From Levilactobacillus wangkuiensis (GTDB taxonomy: Bacteria > Bacillota > Bacilli > Lactobacillales > Lactobacillaceae), in NCBI RefSeq assembly GCF_016861605.1, contig NZ_BOLM01000009.1:60654-124653 (forward strand): a stretch of DNA of 64,000 nucleotides, read 5' to 3'. Positions 42,853 to 52,316 of this stretch are shown here, one piece after another. The stretch's first letter is position 1. Every line of letters starts with the position of its first letter. Position numbers and translations under genes: made by a program. The notes under the pieces are model-generated. The model was not told where the DNA came from. It worked only from the letters and a program-made list of their open reading frames with translations, and did no database searches.

Positions 42853-43818
42853 CTATTTAATTTCGTACGGAATTCTGATCTGTCCGGGGGTCGGTGTGTC
42901 CAACGGTTCCCGGTCACTAAACAATAAAGCCACGGTTGCCGAACCCATTTTTTCCGGGAACAAGTTCACCGAATGCAAATCTGCATCCGTCAAACCCGTT
43001 GGTAGCGAATGGTTGAAGCTGACCACCGGAAAATTACGGATGCTGGACTGTTCGCGAACCAAACGATAAAATTCAATCGCGTTAAAGTCATCGGTCGCCA
43101 TGATGCCATCAATTTCTGGATGTTGCTTAATGAACAAGCGGGCCCGATTGACCTCGCCCAGCTTGCAGGTCAACGGTTCCACGTTGAAACTGGCAGCGAC
43201 GCGTTCGTACCCCTGACGCCGTTGTTGTTCGTAGGCCCAGTCGTGCGCCGACTCTACGAAAACGGGATGCTTGACCGCCAATTGGTCTAGCAGGTAGGTG
43301 GCCCCACCAATCCCAGCTTGCAGGTTATCGTTGTCCACGAAGTAATCGTTGGCGTTGTCATCCGGCTGTCCAATCGTCACGAAGCGCAGGTGATGCTGGC
43401 GCAGAAAGGCCGCAATCGGGTCATCGTGGTGCGCATACATCAGGACGAATCGCTTGATTTTTCCCTGGACGACCATGGATTTAACGTTCTCCAACAGGTC
43501 TGCGGACGTCTTACTGATGGCCACGGACAACACGTAATGTCGTTGGGTCAATTGGCCGTTGATTCCCCGTAACAGGTCAATGTAGAACGGATTCTCGGGA
43601 TGACTGTGGTCCGCGGTCGGAAAGACCACCCCCACGGCATTGGCTTCCCCCGCCGTTAAATTTTTCGCATTATAGTTTGGTAAATACCCCTCCGCCTCGG
43701 CCAGCGCCTGGATGCGTTCCCGGGTCGCCTGGCTAATACGCGGATTATTATTTAAAGCCCGTGAGGCGGTCGATACTGAGACTCCGGCCTTCGCGGCAAT
43801 ATCGCGGATAGTTAACAT
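42853..43818 (-). CDS. malR: LacI-family regulator of maltose genes
   Basis: 321 residues from the ATG at 43818 (TTAACTATCCGC follows), with AAGGAG upstream; the earlier in-frame ATG at 43842 lacks a ribosome binding site. The helix-turn-helix is textbook: TIRDIAAKAGVSVSTASRALNNNPRIS, followed by the hinge region NAKNLTAGEANAVGVVF. The periplasmic-binding-like sugar domain fills the rest. It is encoded just upstream of the permease and probably binds the GCAAACGGTTGC site there, releasing it in the presence of maltose or a derivative. Confidence 0.87.
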   Translation of the reverse strand: MLTIRDIAAKAGVSVSTASRALNNNPRISQATRERIQALAEAEGYLPNYNAKNLTAGEANAVGVVFPTADHSHPENPFYIDLLRGINGQLTQRHYVLSVAISKTSADLLENVKSMVVQGKIKRFVLMYAHHDDPIAAFLRQHHLRFVTIGQPDDNANDYFVDNDNLQAGIGGATYLLDQLAVKHPVFVESAHDWAYEQQRRQGYERVAASFNVEPLTCKLGEVNRARLFIKQHPEIDGIMATDDFNAIEFYRLVREQSSIRNFPVVSFNHSLPTGLTDADLHSVNLFPEKMGSATVALLFSDREPLDTPTPGQIRIPYEIK

Positions 43819-43867
43819 CTTTTTGACATACTCCTTATTCATCAGTTGATCCGAACCGGTTGGCTTT

Positions 43868-44118
43868 GTTCGTCACCTTACCAGCGAAAAATACGTGACC
43901 TGGTCGTTCCCGGCGGCAGGCTCAAAGCGCCCTGCTATGGGGTCGGTTACAGCCTGAGAAACGGTCTTTCACCTCGACTTTGAGCCAAAGACCGGTCTCA
44001 AAGGTCGTCCCGTGGGCTAGGCTGGGAAAGGACCCCAGCCAAGGCCACCGACACAGCTGGGCACTTTGGCCCGCCTCTGGTCACTAACACCGGTTCACGC
44101 ATTTTACCGCGGCGACAA
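43868..44118 (-). repeat. Structured intergenic element, B form
   Basis: Minus-strand copy with GTGACCAGAGGCGGGCC, CAGCTGTGTCGGTGG, CCTTTGAGACCG, CCCCATAGCAGGG and CCGCCGGGAACG. The outer stem is weaker (around GGTAAAATGCG / CGAAAAATACG). It follows malR and faces the A copy at 44280 across an AT-rich 160-bp spacer. Confidence 0.8.
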
Positions 44119-44279
44119 TTTACTTCAGCCACCGTTTCAAATCAAACTGCTTTAACATTATGTTTATTTCTAACCATTTTAATTATATTCATTGTTAATA
44201 CATCTAATTACAGTCATCACGTCGGCTGATAGAATCATCAATGTCGCCAATGACCAGCTGGCTAGTGGGCCAAGCCGCG

Positions 44280-44470
44280 GTCAGCCGCAGGGCTGGTGAA
44301 AATGGGCTCAGCCGTGGGAGTTGCCTTAGCGGGTTTCCCGCTTAGGCAACTGCTATCTTTGAGACGCGCTTCTCAGCGACTCAAAGTAAGTCTGGAGACC
44401 GCCTTTCGGCTCCAGACGTGCGCCCACAGCGTCACGGCCCATTTTCACCAGCCCGGAGGCACTGACAACG
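44280..44470 (+). repeat. Structured intergenic element, A form, reference copy
   Basis: An 18-bp perfect closing stem: GGGCTGGTGAAAATGGGC (44290-44307) with 44437-44454. Hairpin 1 at 44320-44350 (GTTGCCTTAGCGGG/CCCGCTTAGGCAAC), hairpin 2 at 44357-44386 (CTTTGAG/CTCAAAG), hairpin 3 at 44390-44417 (GTCTGGAG/CTCCAGAC), then CCCACAGCGTCACGGC, which can pair with GCCGTGGG near the 5' side. Confidence 0.9.
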
Positions 44471-44580
44471 ACTAGTAGTCCCAGTAGCCAGTGGTCTTGA
44501 TGAAACAACCTTACCATAGAACCGGCGCCATTGAAACTTTTTCCGGATTGAATGGTTTCGTATTGGCCGGGGTAAACAAA

Positions 44581-44612
44581 AGGTTCCAGCCGCAGATAAC
44601 TAGCTGGAACCT
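44581..44612 (-). terminator. Terminator of the two-component operon
   Basis: AGGTTCCAGC pairs with GCTGGAACCT, followed on the minus strand by TTTTG. Confidence 0.75.
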
Positions 44613-44639
44613 GATTGACGACCACTTAGTTAAGTCGCC

Positions 44640-45989
44640 TTACTTTTTCTTGGGTTTCTTTTCGTGCCGGCTGGTCAACCCATTTTCTGGATTGAGGGGC
44701 AACGTCGCCACAAACTGGCTCCCGTGCGGTTGGTTGTCCCTGACCGCAATCGTGCCGTGATGGAGACTGACAATCCACTGCGCAATCGACAGGCCTAAGC
44801 CGTTGCCGCCGGTTTGACGGCTCCGAGACGTGTCGACTCGGTAGAACCGGTCAAAGATTCGCTTACGGTCGGCCAACTGAATGCCGATGCCTTGGTCGGC
44901 GACAATCAGTTGCCATTTGCGATTGACGAGCTTGGCCGTCACCGTGATGGTACTGCCCTTGGGCGAATACTTCATGGCGTTATCAATCAGGATGTTCATC
45001 AATTGATGGATTAGGTTCTGGTCCAACGTCGCCTTGAAATCTGCCACGGGTTCCATGACCAACTTTTTCCCCTGACTGGCAGCAATTTCCGTGTAGGGTT
45101 CCACGGTCCGGTCCAAGAACTGGGCAACGTGGGTCATTTCAAAGTTCGTTTGCAGCGTATTGGAATCCGACCGCGCTAGCGCTAACAGATCCTGGGTCAG
45201 CTTTTGGAGTCGCTGACTTTCACTACTGGCAATCGCAATATTTTCCGCCTGATCAATAATTTTATCGTTCGGTTTCGTCAGGAGGAGTTCCAGCTTATTT
45301 TGGATGATGGTTAGCGGTGTCCGCAACTCATGGGCGGCATTGCCCACAAACTCGGTCTGCCGGCCCCACGACCGAAGAATCGGCCGCATGGTCAAGCGCG
45401 ACATCCACATGCTCATCAAGATTGACAACAACCAGAAGACACCCATCGTGATCAACATGACCTTGGTAAACGTATGCATGGCGGCCTTTTGCGGGTCAAT
45501 ATTTTCCATAATCAGCAGGTACTTGCCCGCCACCGTCTTGTCCGTATTGTTCTGCGGTACCTTCACCAATAATGTTCGGAAATTATACTTGCCATTGATG
45601 ACGATCGAATGGAGTTGTCCCTGTTGCGCGGTGTCCAGGACCACATTTTTTAATGTCTCGTAGCGCGAGCCCAGTTGGTTCTTGTTTAAGATTTTCCCGT
45701 TCGTGTTAAAAATCACCGTCGTCGTCATGAACGGATGAATGGCGGTTCGGTGCAGGGCCTGTTGCGCGTCCTGCTTATCCTTTTGAAAAGGTTGCACCGT
45801 CTTCTGTTGTGGCGGTCCCGCCAGCCGAGCGCTGCGCTCGACCCGCAGTGTCTGATCCGTAGACGTCAGAATCGTTCGCCGAAACAGCACGAACACGATG
45901 ACGCCCAGCAACACGAAAATCAGGGTGAAGCCGATAAAACTGCTCCAAAAAAGCCGCCACTGTTGGGCGCGATTGACTTTATTGCTCAT
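44640..45989 (-). CDS. Sensor histidine kinase, CiaH-like
   Basis: 449 residues from the ATG at 45989 (GGAGG 6 nt upstream), which overlaps the response-regulator stop by 11 bp. Two membrane helices (about 15-40 and 160-185) bracket an extracytoplasmic sensor of about 120 residues. The cytoplasmic part has the H-box HELRTPLT, N-box NILIDNAMKYS, G1 DQGIGI and G2 GGNGLGLSI. The overall layout resembles CiaH-type envelope-stress kinases. The tail is very basic (RHEKKPKKK). Ligand unknown. Confidence 0.88.
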   Translation of the reverse strand: MSNKVNRAQQWRLFWSSFIGFTLIFVLLGVIVFVLFRRTILTSTDQTLRVERSARLAGPPQQKTVQPFQKDKQDAQQALHRTAIHPFMTTTVIFNTNGKILNKNQLGSRYETLKNVVLDTAQQGQLHSIVINGKYNFRTLLVKVPQNNTDKTVAGKYLLIMENIDPQKAAMHTFTKVMLITMGVFWLLSILMSMWMSRLTMRPILRSWGRQTEFVGNAAHELRTPLTIIQNKLELLLTKPNDKIIDQAENIAIASSESQRLQKLTQDLLALARSDSNTLQTNFEMTHVAQFLDRTVEPYTEIAASQGKKLVMEPVADFKATLDQNLIHQLMNILIDNAMKYSPKGSTITVTAKLVNRKWQLIVADQGIGIQLADRKRIFDRFYRVDTSRSRQTGGNGLGLSIAQWIVSLHHGTIAVRDNQPHGSQFVATLPLNPENGLTSRHEKKPKKK

Positions 45990-46671
45990 CTGGGGCCTCC
46001 ACGATGTACCCCGCATTCCGGATGGTCCGCAACGACAGGTCACTGCCGGCATTCTTCAGCTCTTTACGCAGGTTACTCATGTAAACTTCGACCACGGACA
46101 GACTGGTCTCGGAGTCAAAGCCCCACAGCCGGTTAAAAATTTGTTCCTTGGTAATGATTGTCCCCGGATTGGCCACCAAATAGGCCAGCAGATCAAACTC
46201 GCGACCCTTTAACGTCAAAGGTTCCCCGTTAAAGGTGGCTAAATGCTTGCTGGTGTTGATCGACAATTGGCCGAGGGTAATCACATCCGAGCTATTCAGA
46301 TGTCCTGTCCGCTTCAATAGCGCCTTCATACGGGCGAGTAATTCCTCCCGATGGAACGGCTTGGTGACATAATCATCGGCCCCATCATTGAAGCCCCGCA
46401 ACTTATCAGCAATCGTATCCTTCGCGGTCAAAATCAGTACGGGGGTCTTGATACCCTTATTTCTGATGTGTAAAAGCAGGTCCAGCCCACTTTCACCGGG
46501 CAGCATCAGGTCCAAAATGATGGCATCAAACACATCCTGGCTGGCTAAAAACTCTCCCTGTTCGCCATCAAAAGCGGTTTCGGTTTCACAAATTGGCGAA
46601 ATTAATTCGACAATGTCCGCGGATAATTCCTTTTCATCTTCGACAACTAATACCTTCGCAGTAGTACTCAA
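45979..46671 (-). CDS. OmpR/PhoB-family response regulator, CiaR-like
   Basis: 230 residues. Receiver domain with the acidic pair VVEDEKEL, phosphoacceptor Asp in AIILDLMLPGESG, Thr in ILTAKD and Lys in VTKPFHREEL. The C-terminal winged helix (about 130-225) includes LTLKGREFDLLAYL and SNLRKELKNAG. Co-transcribed and translationally coupled with the histidine kinase that follows. Regulon not identifiable from the window. Confidence 0.92.
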   Translation of the reverse strand: MSTTAKVLVVEDEKELSADIVELISPICETETAFDGEQGEFLASQDVFDAIILDLMLPGESGLDLLLHIRNKGIKTPVLILTAKDTIADKLRGFNDGADDYVTKPFHREELLARMKALLKRTGHLNSSDVITLGQLSINTSKHLATFNGEPLTLKGREFDLLAYLVANPGTIITKEQIFNRLWGFDSETSLSVVEVYMSNLRKELKNAGSDLSLRTIRNAGYIVEAPDEQ

Positions 46672-46723
46672 CGGGCATTCCTCCTAATAATTTTATCTTG
46701 GTTTTGGTTCAGTTTAAATCGGT

Positions 46724-46992
46724 CGTTGATAGCGCCTCCGGGCTGGTGAAAATGAGCCTCGTCGCGTCCGTTCCCGGCGGTGCGCTCAAGGTGCCCTGCT
46801 GTGGGGCCGGTTCCAGCCACAGTGCGGGCTTCCACCTCGACTTTGAGCCAAAGTACGGTCTCAAAGGTCGTCCCATGCTCTAAGCTGAGAAAAACCACTC
46901 AGCTAAGACCATCGACACAGCTGGTCGCCTTGGCTCACCTCTGGTCACTCCCACGACTGGCTCCTTTTCACCAGCCCTACGGCTCACACAGA
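46724..46992 (-). repeat. Structured intergenic element, B form with full outer stem
   Basis: Minus-strand copy. The closing stem (GGGCTGGTGAAAA plus TGAGCC against GGAGCC, one mismatch) is the same as in A copies, which shows that A and B are one family. Inside are GTGACCAGAGG, CAGCTGTGTCGATGG, CCTTTGAGACCG, CCCCACAGCAGGG and CCGCCGGGAACG. It lies in the leader of the response regulator gene. Confidence 0.85.
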
Positions 46993-47692
46993 TTTAACCC
47001 GCACCAATTCCAACCGTTATTTCTGTGTACATGCCGATGCGCTGGTTGATACTAGTGGTCACCAACGTAGGTTTAATGTCGCGCTTTCAACAACTATGAA
47101 AGTCACCAGCATTTAATGATTGCCTAAAACATTTGTCTCAAATCTCCAGCTATTTAATTTACAATTCATTTTATCCAACAACAATTTAATTGCATCGCCC
47201 ACTAGATTTAGGCAGCCAATCAGCTAAATTTTACCACAACTGATTGCGTATCCGGAGTGGTTACCCGGTCTTATCGTTTCCGGCCAGGGCAATTAAGCTT
47301 ATACCCTACACCATTAACAATAACGTAACCTTAAGTTGTCGGGTTACGCCTATCTTGACTTGGCTAAACTTCCCTGAAAATTCACCTATTTCACCCGCCC
47401 CAAATCACCGAAAATCGGCAACAAATCCCGGTGCTGACCACGAGCTTAAGTCGTTCCCCTAACTAAACGCTAAGTTTTTACGAAGTTTGGGTCATCACCG
47501 GCGGAGCTCCTCCATTTTTGCGGTAGACTTTTAACCAAAGAGTCTGCATGGTATTCTATTATAGTCAGACATATTTGGTACTGGTTGGTTTGATTCCCGC
47601 TGACTTTCGAGTCGGGTCACGACCAATCGCTTCACAATTGACTAAAAACTAGTCAGCAATCATCATGGATAAAAAACGACGTACCATGAAAT
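46993..47692. other. Long gene-free, AT-rich region
   Basis: About 700 bp with no frame that has a ribosome binding site and plausible protein. The centre (47090-47240) is strongly AT-rich. I see no repeat of the intergenic family, no tRNA and no clear terminator. It may hold a small RNA or be decayed sequence. Confidence 0.4.
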
Positions 47693-47736
47693 AATAACAG
47701 CAAACCATCCACGACGATTGATGCGGATTAAATTCC

Positions 47737-47988
47737 GTGTCAGACGCAGGGCTGGGAAAACTGGGCCGGTCGTGGAAGTGACCAGAGGCGGGCCAAACTG
47801 CCCGGCTGTGTCGATGGTCTTAATAGAGTGATTTTCTCTATTTAGAGCATGGGGCAACCTTTGAGACCGCTTCTCAGGCTCAAAGTTGAGGTGGAAGCCC
47901 GCTTTCCAGGCTGGAACCGGCCCCACAGCAGGGCACTTTGAGCGCACCGCCGGGAACGGACGCAACGCGACACCATTTTCACCAACAC
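47737..47988 (+). repeat. Structured intergenic element, B form, tandem partner
   Basis: GTGTCAGACGCAGGGCTGG opening, GTGACCAGAGGCGGGCC, CGGCTGTGTCGATGG, CAACCTTTGAGACCGC, CCCCACAGCAGGG and CCGCCGGGAACG. Hairpin 1 is ATAGAG/CTCTAT, unlike GGCTGAG/CTCAGCC elsewhere. A leader of about 45 bp before it is repeated before the next element. Confidence 0.85.
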
Positions 47989-48034
47989 ATCATAACAGCA
48001 GACTGTCCACGACGATTGATGCGGATTAAATTCC

Positions 48035-48226
48035 GTGTCAGCCGCAGGGCTGGTGAAAATGGGCTCAGCCGTGGGAGTTACCTTAGCGGGTTTCCCGCTT
48101 AGGTAACTGCTATCTTTGAGACGCGTTTCTCAGCGGCCCAAAGTAAGTCTGGAGACCGTCTTTCGGCTCCAGACGTGCGCCCACAGCGTCACGGCCCAGT
48201 TTTCACCAGCCCGGAGGCGCGGACAA
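48035..48226 (+). repeat. Structured intergenic element, A form, tandem partner
   Basis: Nearly the sequence of the 44280 copy, but hairpin 1 is GTTACC/GGTAAC instead of GTTGCC/GGCAAC, a compensatory G-C to A-U change. The leader ACGACGATTGATGCGGATTA before it is identical to that of the preceding B copy, so the pair arose by duplication of a unit or insertion at like sites. Confidence 0.88.
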
Positions 48227-48264
48227 AGACCAATTTAACCAGGATCAATAACGGAGGGGTATTC

Positions 48265-50991
48265 ATGAAGCAACAACGGCACACCCTAGCGGACCTAAGA
48301 GTTAGCCGCTGGGTGTATGGGGGAGCATTTCTAATTCCATTCGCCATTCTGTGTCTAATCTTTTGGCGTTTACAGATTACACCGTTTGGCCCACGAAACT
48401 TACTATTTAGCGACATGGGGACCCAGTACATCCCCATTCTGGAAAATCTGCGGGCAACCGTCCTGCACGGGCAGTTTCACCTATTTTCCTTTTCACTTGG
48501 GTCTGGAAGCGGGATTATTCCCCTTCTGACCTACTACGTCATCAGTCCATTCAATCTCCTGGTCTTTCTTTTTTCGGCGACCAAATTGCCGGTAGCGATG
48601 ACCTGGATCATTATTTTAAAAATTAGCACGATTGGCCTGACCATGGCCGTTTTCATCCGGCACGCCTTTCTAAAGAGCGGCTGGTCCATGTTACTGTTCA
48701 CCACGGCCTTTAGCCTGTGCGGGTTCGTTAGCATGTACTTCTACGACATGATGTGGTTAGACGCCCTGATTTGGCTGCCACTGGTGGCTTTGGGCCTACA
48801 CCGCATCGTCAGCCTGCACCGCTATGGCCTGTACACGGTTAGCTTAACCGTCACCATTATCAGCAATTACTATATGGGTTATATGACTTGCCTATTTTCA
48901 GTTATGTACTTTATCTACTTAATCATTGAACATCAACCAAACGCGACGCCATTCAAGGACGTTTGGCACATGCACTGGCCCGCCATTCGCCAATTTACGA
49001 TTGGTTCCTTGGTTGCCGGTGGAATGTCGATGATTGTCCTGATTCCAACAGCGATGGGGATGCTACTGACCGGAAAGAGTAATTTCTTCATCAACAATTA
49101 CTTGCCCACGCCGATGTTCGGACCGGAAGTGCTCGCCCAGTTTGCGCCGGGGACCAGCACCTACGCGTCCCATTTATACCATGCACCGTCGTTGTTCATG
49201 GGCACCCTGATGTTTCTGCTACTCATCGTCTACTTCGTCTCCCCCCAGATTCACGCGGTGGAAAAGAAGCGAACGATGTGGCTCTTAATTGTCATGGGAC
49301 TAGGCCTATTCGTCACGGTATTGAACACCACCTGGCACATGTTCCAACAGCCCGCTGGCTTCCCGTACCGCAACGTCTACTTCTTTACGTTTCTGGCATT
49401 GACGACGGCCTACCGGGCTTGGCAAACGCACCCGTCCCAGTCGATGAATGACCCGCAAAAGGTCCTCGCCCTGGTCTGGGCCGCGGGTTTACTGGTCATT
49501 GGGTTTCTGAGCGCTCAGGTGATTCCGACCGTTTGGGACCATTTGTTGCCCAGCTACAATCACGACCTGTACGTCATGAGTCAACCGGCCTTTCACCTGC
49601 TGTGGCCGGCGTTAGGACTCCTGTTACTCAACACGATGCTGCTCTTTATCACCGAGTGGCGCCCGATTCGGCTGGGATTAATGGGCATCCTGATTTCATT
49701 TGAACTGGGTGGCACCTTCCTAATCGCCACGCAGGGCATGGAATGGGGGTCTCAGCCTAAGTTTGAAAAATACTATCAAAAGGACGCTGCGACCCTCAAC
49801 CGGGTGACGGCTGCCAAACCGAAGCCCAACCTGCACCGCATCGACTTCAGCCATTCGCAAATCGGCCGGGCCTATGAAGGTGTTTACAACCACTACAACG
49901 ACGCCATCATGTTCAATTATCCCGGCGTCAGCTACTACAGCTCTACGCTGAACGAGCAGGCCCGGGTCTTCCAACACGACCTCGGCTACTTCAGTCCCAA
50001 CGTGCGGCGGATCAGTTCCCAGGGCTATACTAGTCTGAGTGACACGCTGATGGGCGTTAAATATCGGCTGAACGCTAAACACAAAGACCCCATCTCATTG
50101 CTGGATACGTACGCCGGTTTCGGCTTCGCAGTGCCGCAGAAATTTGGCAAGCTTCAGTTGGATGACCAGGCGGCGCTGATCAACCAGCAGCGTATTCTGG
50201 CGGCCTTAGATGCGCCTAAGAATACGTTGGCGCCCGTGAAGGTCTTGAGCGTCACGACCCACCGCGCCCACGAGGACGACCTGAAACGGGTTGCCGGCTC
50301 AACCGAAATGCCGGGCCAACGCTTTGTCCAAACGTTTAAGGTGCGGGTCAACGCGACCGGCCTGTTGCACGGTTATTCACCGGCCAACGCGATGATCTAC
50401 TCGAGTCTAGCGGTCAACGGCCGTTCGGTTAGACCCATGATCAAGGCCGATGGTTACCGGTATTTGGCAAAATTGGGCTGGTTCACCAAGGGCGATGTGT
50501 TGAAAATCAGTTACATCACTCAGACGCCACTGGCGGGCTACACCAACCAGTTTGCCTCAATGAACGAGCGTAAATACGTCAAACTGGCCGATAGCCTGAA
50601 GCAACAACGGTTCAAGTTGCGGGCCAACAGCGGCGTCTCCTGGTTGTCCGGGGACGTCACGGGGACCACGGACCGCAACCTGCTTTACGTCGCGATTCCG
50701 AAGACACCGGGCTGGTCGGCAACGGTTAACGGCAAGCCAGTCGCCATCCAATCAGCCACACACGCGCAATCCCTGGTTCCCGTACACCACAACTATCCGG
50801 GAATGATTGGCGTGCCGCTCAAGCCGGGTAAGAACCACGTTGTCCTGCACTACACCACGCCAGGACTGAAGTTGGGCATGACCATTAGCTTGGCCAGCTT
50901 CGTTATCTTCCTCCTCCTGTGGTTCACGGTGGAATGGCAACGGCCCCTGAAAAGACGCGAAGAAGATTTAGCCAATCAACATCATTTTTAA
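48265..50991 (+). CDS. YfhO-family polytopic membrane protein (GT-C-like glycosyltransferase)
   Basis: 908 residues from the ATG at 48265 behind CGGAGGGG; the longer frame upstream only reads through the structured repeat. A dozen or more membrane helices occupy residues 1-500, followed by a large outside domain (about 510-870) and a last helix before a basic tail. YfhO proteins are linked to glycosylation of lipoteichoic acid or other wall polymers, using undecaprenyl-linked sugars outside the cell. N-terminal LLFSDMGTQYIPILENLR carries the conserved Asp motif of such GT-C-like enzymes. The sugar and acceptor are unknown. Confidence 0.88.
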   Translation: MKQQRHTLADLRVSRWVYGGAFLIPFAILCLIFWRLQITPFGPRNLLFSDMGTQYIPILENLRATVLHGQFHLFSFSLGSGSGIIPLLTYYVISPFNLLVFLFSATKLPVAMTWIIILKISTIGLTMAVFIRHAFLKSGWSMLLFTTAFSLCGFVSMYFYDMMWLDALIWLPLVALGLHRIVSLHRYGLYTVSLTVTIISNYYMGYMTCLFSVMYFIYLIIEHQPNATPFKDVWHMHWPAIRQFTIGSLVAGGMSMIVLIPTAMGMLLTGKSNFFINNYLPTPMFGPEVLAQFAPGTSTYASHLYHAPSLFMGTLMFLLLIVYFVSPQIHAVEKKRTMWLLIVMGLGLFVTVLNTTWHMFQQPAGFPYRNVYFFTFLALTTAYRAWQTHPSQSMNDPQKVLALVWAAGLLVIGFLSAQVIPTVWDHLLPSYNHDLYVMSQPAFHLLWPALGLLLLNTMLLFITEWRPIRLGLMGILISFELGGTFLIATQGMEWGSQPKFEKYYQKDAATLNRVTAAKPKPNLHRIDFSHSQIGRAYEGVYNHYNDAIMFNYPGVSYYSSTLNEQARVFQHDLGYFSPNVRRISSQGYTSLSDTLMGVKYRLNAKHKDPISLLDTYAGFGFAVPQKFGKLQLDDQAALINQQRILAALDAPKNTLAPVKVLSVTTHRAHEDDLKRVAGSTEMPGQRFVQTFKVRVNATGLLHGYSPANAMIYSSLAVNGRSVRPMIKADGYRYLAKLGWFTKGDVLKISYITQTPLAGYTNQFASMNERKYVKLADSLKQQRFKLRANSGVSWLSGDVTGTTDRNLLYVAIPKTPGWSATVNGKPVAIQSATHAQSLVPVHHNYPGMIGVPLKPGKNHVVLHYTTPGLKLGMTISLASFVIFLLLWFTVEWQRPLKRREEDLANQHHF

Positions 50992-50997
50992 CCAAAA

Positions 50998-51037
50998 TAA
51001 GCTGACGTTAACCCTTCACAGGTTAGTGTCAGCTTTT
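50998..51037. terminator. Bidirectional terminator after yfhO
   Basis: AAGCTGACGTTAACC pairs with GGTTAGTGTCAGCTT around CTTCACA and ends in TTTTC. Confidence 0.8.
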
Positions 51038-51040
51038 CGT

Positions 51041-51652
51041 TTACAAAAATTTAAATAGCTGTGGAATCGTGCCATTTTCCAAAATAATCAAGAGCCCCAG
51101 GCCGATATAGATGACCGAAATGACCCAGCGATTGTAGCGCTCGATGAACTCGCCGACCCCCGGCAGGCAGGAAATCTTCTGCGCCGTGAACACCAGCAAG
51201 TAGATCATGATCAGGAAGACGATGAGCGTCACGATGAGCTGTTGGTGGGTCAGCGTCACAAAGTACGGCACGAACAGTCCGAGGTTGTCCGCCCCACAGC
51301 TCCCGATGGTCACAATAGCCACGGTCTCGGTCAACTTACTGAGGCCCTTGCTATGCAGGCGTTCCTTCGCCTTGGCCTCTCCGGAATCTTCAACGAACCA
51401 GACCCGAATCCCAAAGTAGATGGGAATTAATCCCAATAAGCCCAACAACCATTTTTCGGGCACATAGTGCAGCACGAACGCGAAAAAGAGGCTCATCAAA
51501 ATCAACGCCACGGATCCCAGGTACTGGCCCAAATAGATGTCCAGGTACTGGCGTTTGTCTTTGACGTGGGCGAAATAAATCAAGAGGATGACGAGCAGGT
51601 CAACGGCGGTGGCGGTATACAACATCACGGCCGTTAGAATGGTCTGGAACAT
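51041..51652 (-). CDS. CadD-like cadmium/heavy-metal transporter
   Basis: 203 residues from the ATG at 51652 with GGAG 8 nt upstream; a GTG nine bases earlier is too close. Five or six membrane helices; TATAVDLLVILLIYFAHV near the N-terminus and the central VTIGSCGADNLGLFVPYF are the conserved segments of the CadD family, which exports Cd or divalent cations. No CadC-type regulator is adjacent, so the natural substrate remains open. Confidence 0.82.
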   Translation of the reverse strand: MFQTILTAVMLYTATAVDLLVILLIYFAHVKDKRQYLDIYLGQYLGSVALILMSLFFAFVLHYVPEKWLLGLLGLIPIYFGIRVWFVEDSGEAKAKERLHSKGLSKLTETVAIVTIGSCGADNLGLFVPYFVTLTHQQLIVTLIVFLIMIYLLVFTAQKISCLPGVGEFIERYNRWVISVIYIGLGLLIILENGTIPQLFKFL

Positions 51653-51763
51653 GACGGGCACTCCAATCTGTAGTGAAAACTCTTACAATTGCAGTGTATC
51701 ACATTTTCCGTTACCGACAAGTAGGCAATTCCCTAAGGATGGGAAACGGTGAAAATTTGGAAC

Positions 51764-51818
51764 AAAAAATGAACCAACCACCAAGTTAATTTGATGGTTG
51801 ACTCATTCGGTTGAATTG
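51764..51818 (-). terminator. Terminator of the XRE regulator gene
   Basis: Minus strand AACCATCAA pairs (G-U allowed) with TTGGTGGTT, followed by TTTTTTG. Confidence 0.55.
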
Positions 51819-51858
51819 TATTTTTGTTAATAAGTTGAACCCTTTCAGCTTTTGAAAA

Positions 51859-52200
51859 TCAGGCTGTTACCCAATCATATCGTTTAAGAAATTTGTCAGA
51901 GGGGTTCTTCGGCGTAGACTTTTCAACAGCTTCTTTAGCTCGACGCAACTTAAAGTTTGCATCTAATTCCAACAATAGTGAACTAGAGATTCCCATAACA
52001 GTTTCAATTCTTAATGCCACTACTTCGTTAATAAATCTTTTGCGTGTTAAAATTTCAGAAATATTCTTTTGACTAACCCTAACCCCTAATCGGTCAGCTA
52101 AATCAGTTTGCGTAATCTGGTAAAATTCCATAATTTCTTTAATCAAATCCGCAGCCGAACTGGTATGATACTGACGGATTCTGTTTTCACGATGTAGCAT
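51859..52200 (-). CDS. XRE-family HTH regulator, HigA antitoxin-like, without a partner
   Basis: 113 residues from the ATG at 52200 with AAGGAG upstream. The helix-turn-helix (about 35-65) reads QTDLADRLGVRVSQKNISEILTRKRFIN, then VALRIETVMGISSSLLLELDANFKLRRA, a pattern typical of HigA antitoxins (VapI type). HigA usually follows a higB toxin in the same operon. No toxin frame lies upstream; instead a fragment of a B element and a complete A element occupy that space. Confidence 0.75.
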   Translation of the reverse strand: MLHRENRIRQYHTSSAADLIKEIMEFYQITQTDLADRLGVRVSQKNISEILTRKRFINEVVALRIETVMGISSSLLLELDANFKLRRAKEAVEKSTPKNPSDKFLKRYDWVTA

Positions 52201-52316
52201 GGCCTTCAACTCCTTAGTGGTAGTCGTGAAAGTGACCAGCAGCGTCAGCAAAAGTCTCTACTCTCTACTCAATAAAGAGAGTGGAACACCGACACAGCCG
52301 ACCACGAATCAAACGA

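Noticed and set aside
47244..47462. A 72-codon plus-strand ORF in the gene-free region
   Set aside because: No ribosome binding site, unusual composition and no neighbours to support it.
48175..48264. An N-terminal extension of the YfhO protein
   Set aside because: It only reads through the right end of a structured element and lacks a ribosome binding site. The ATG at 48265 has CGGAGGGG.
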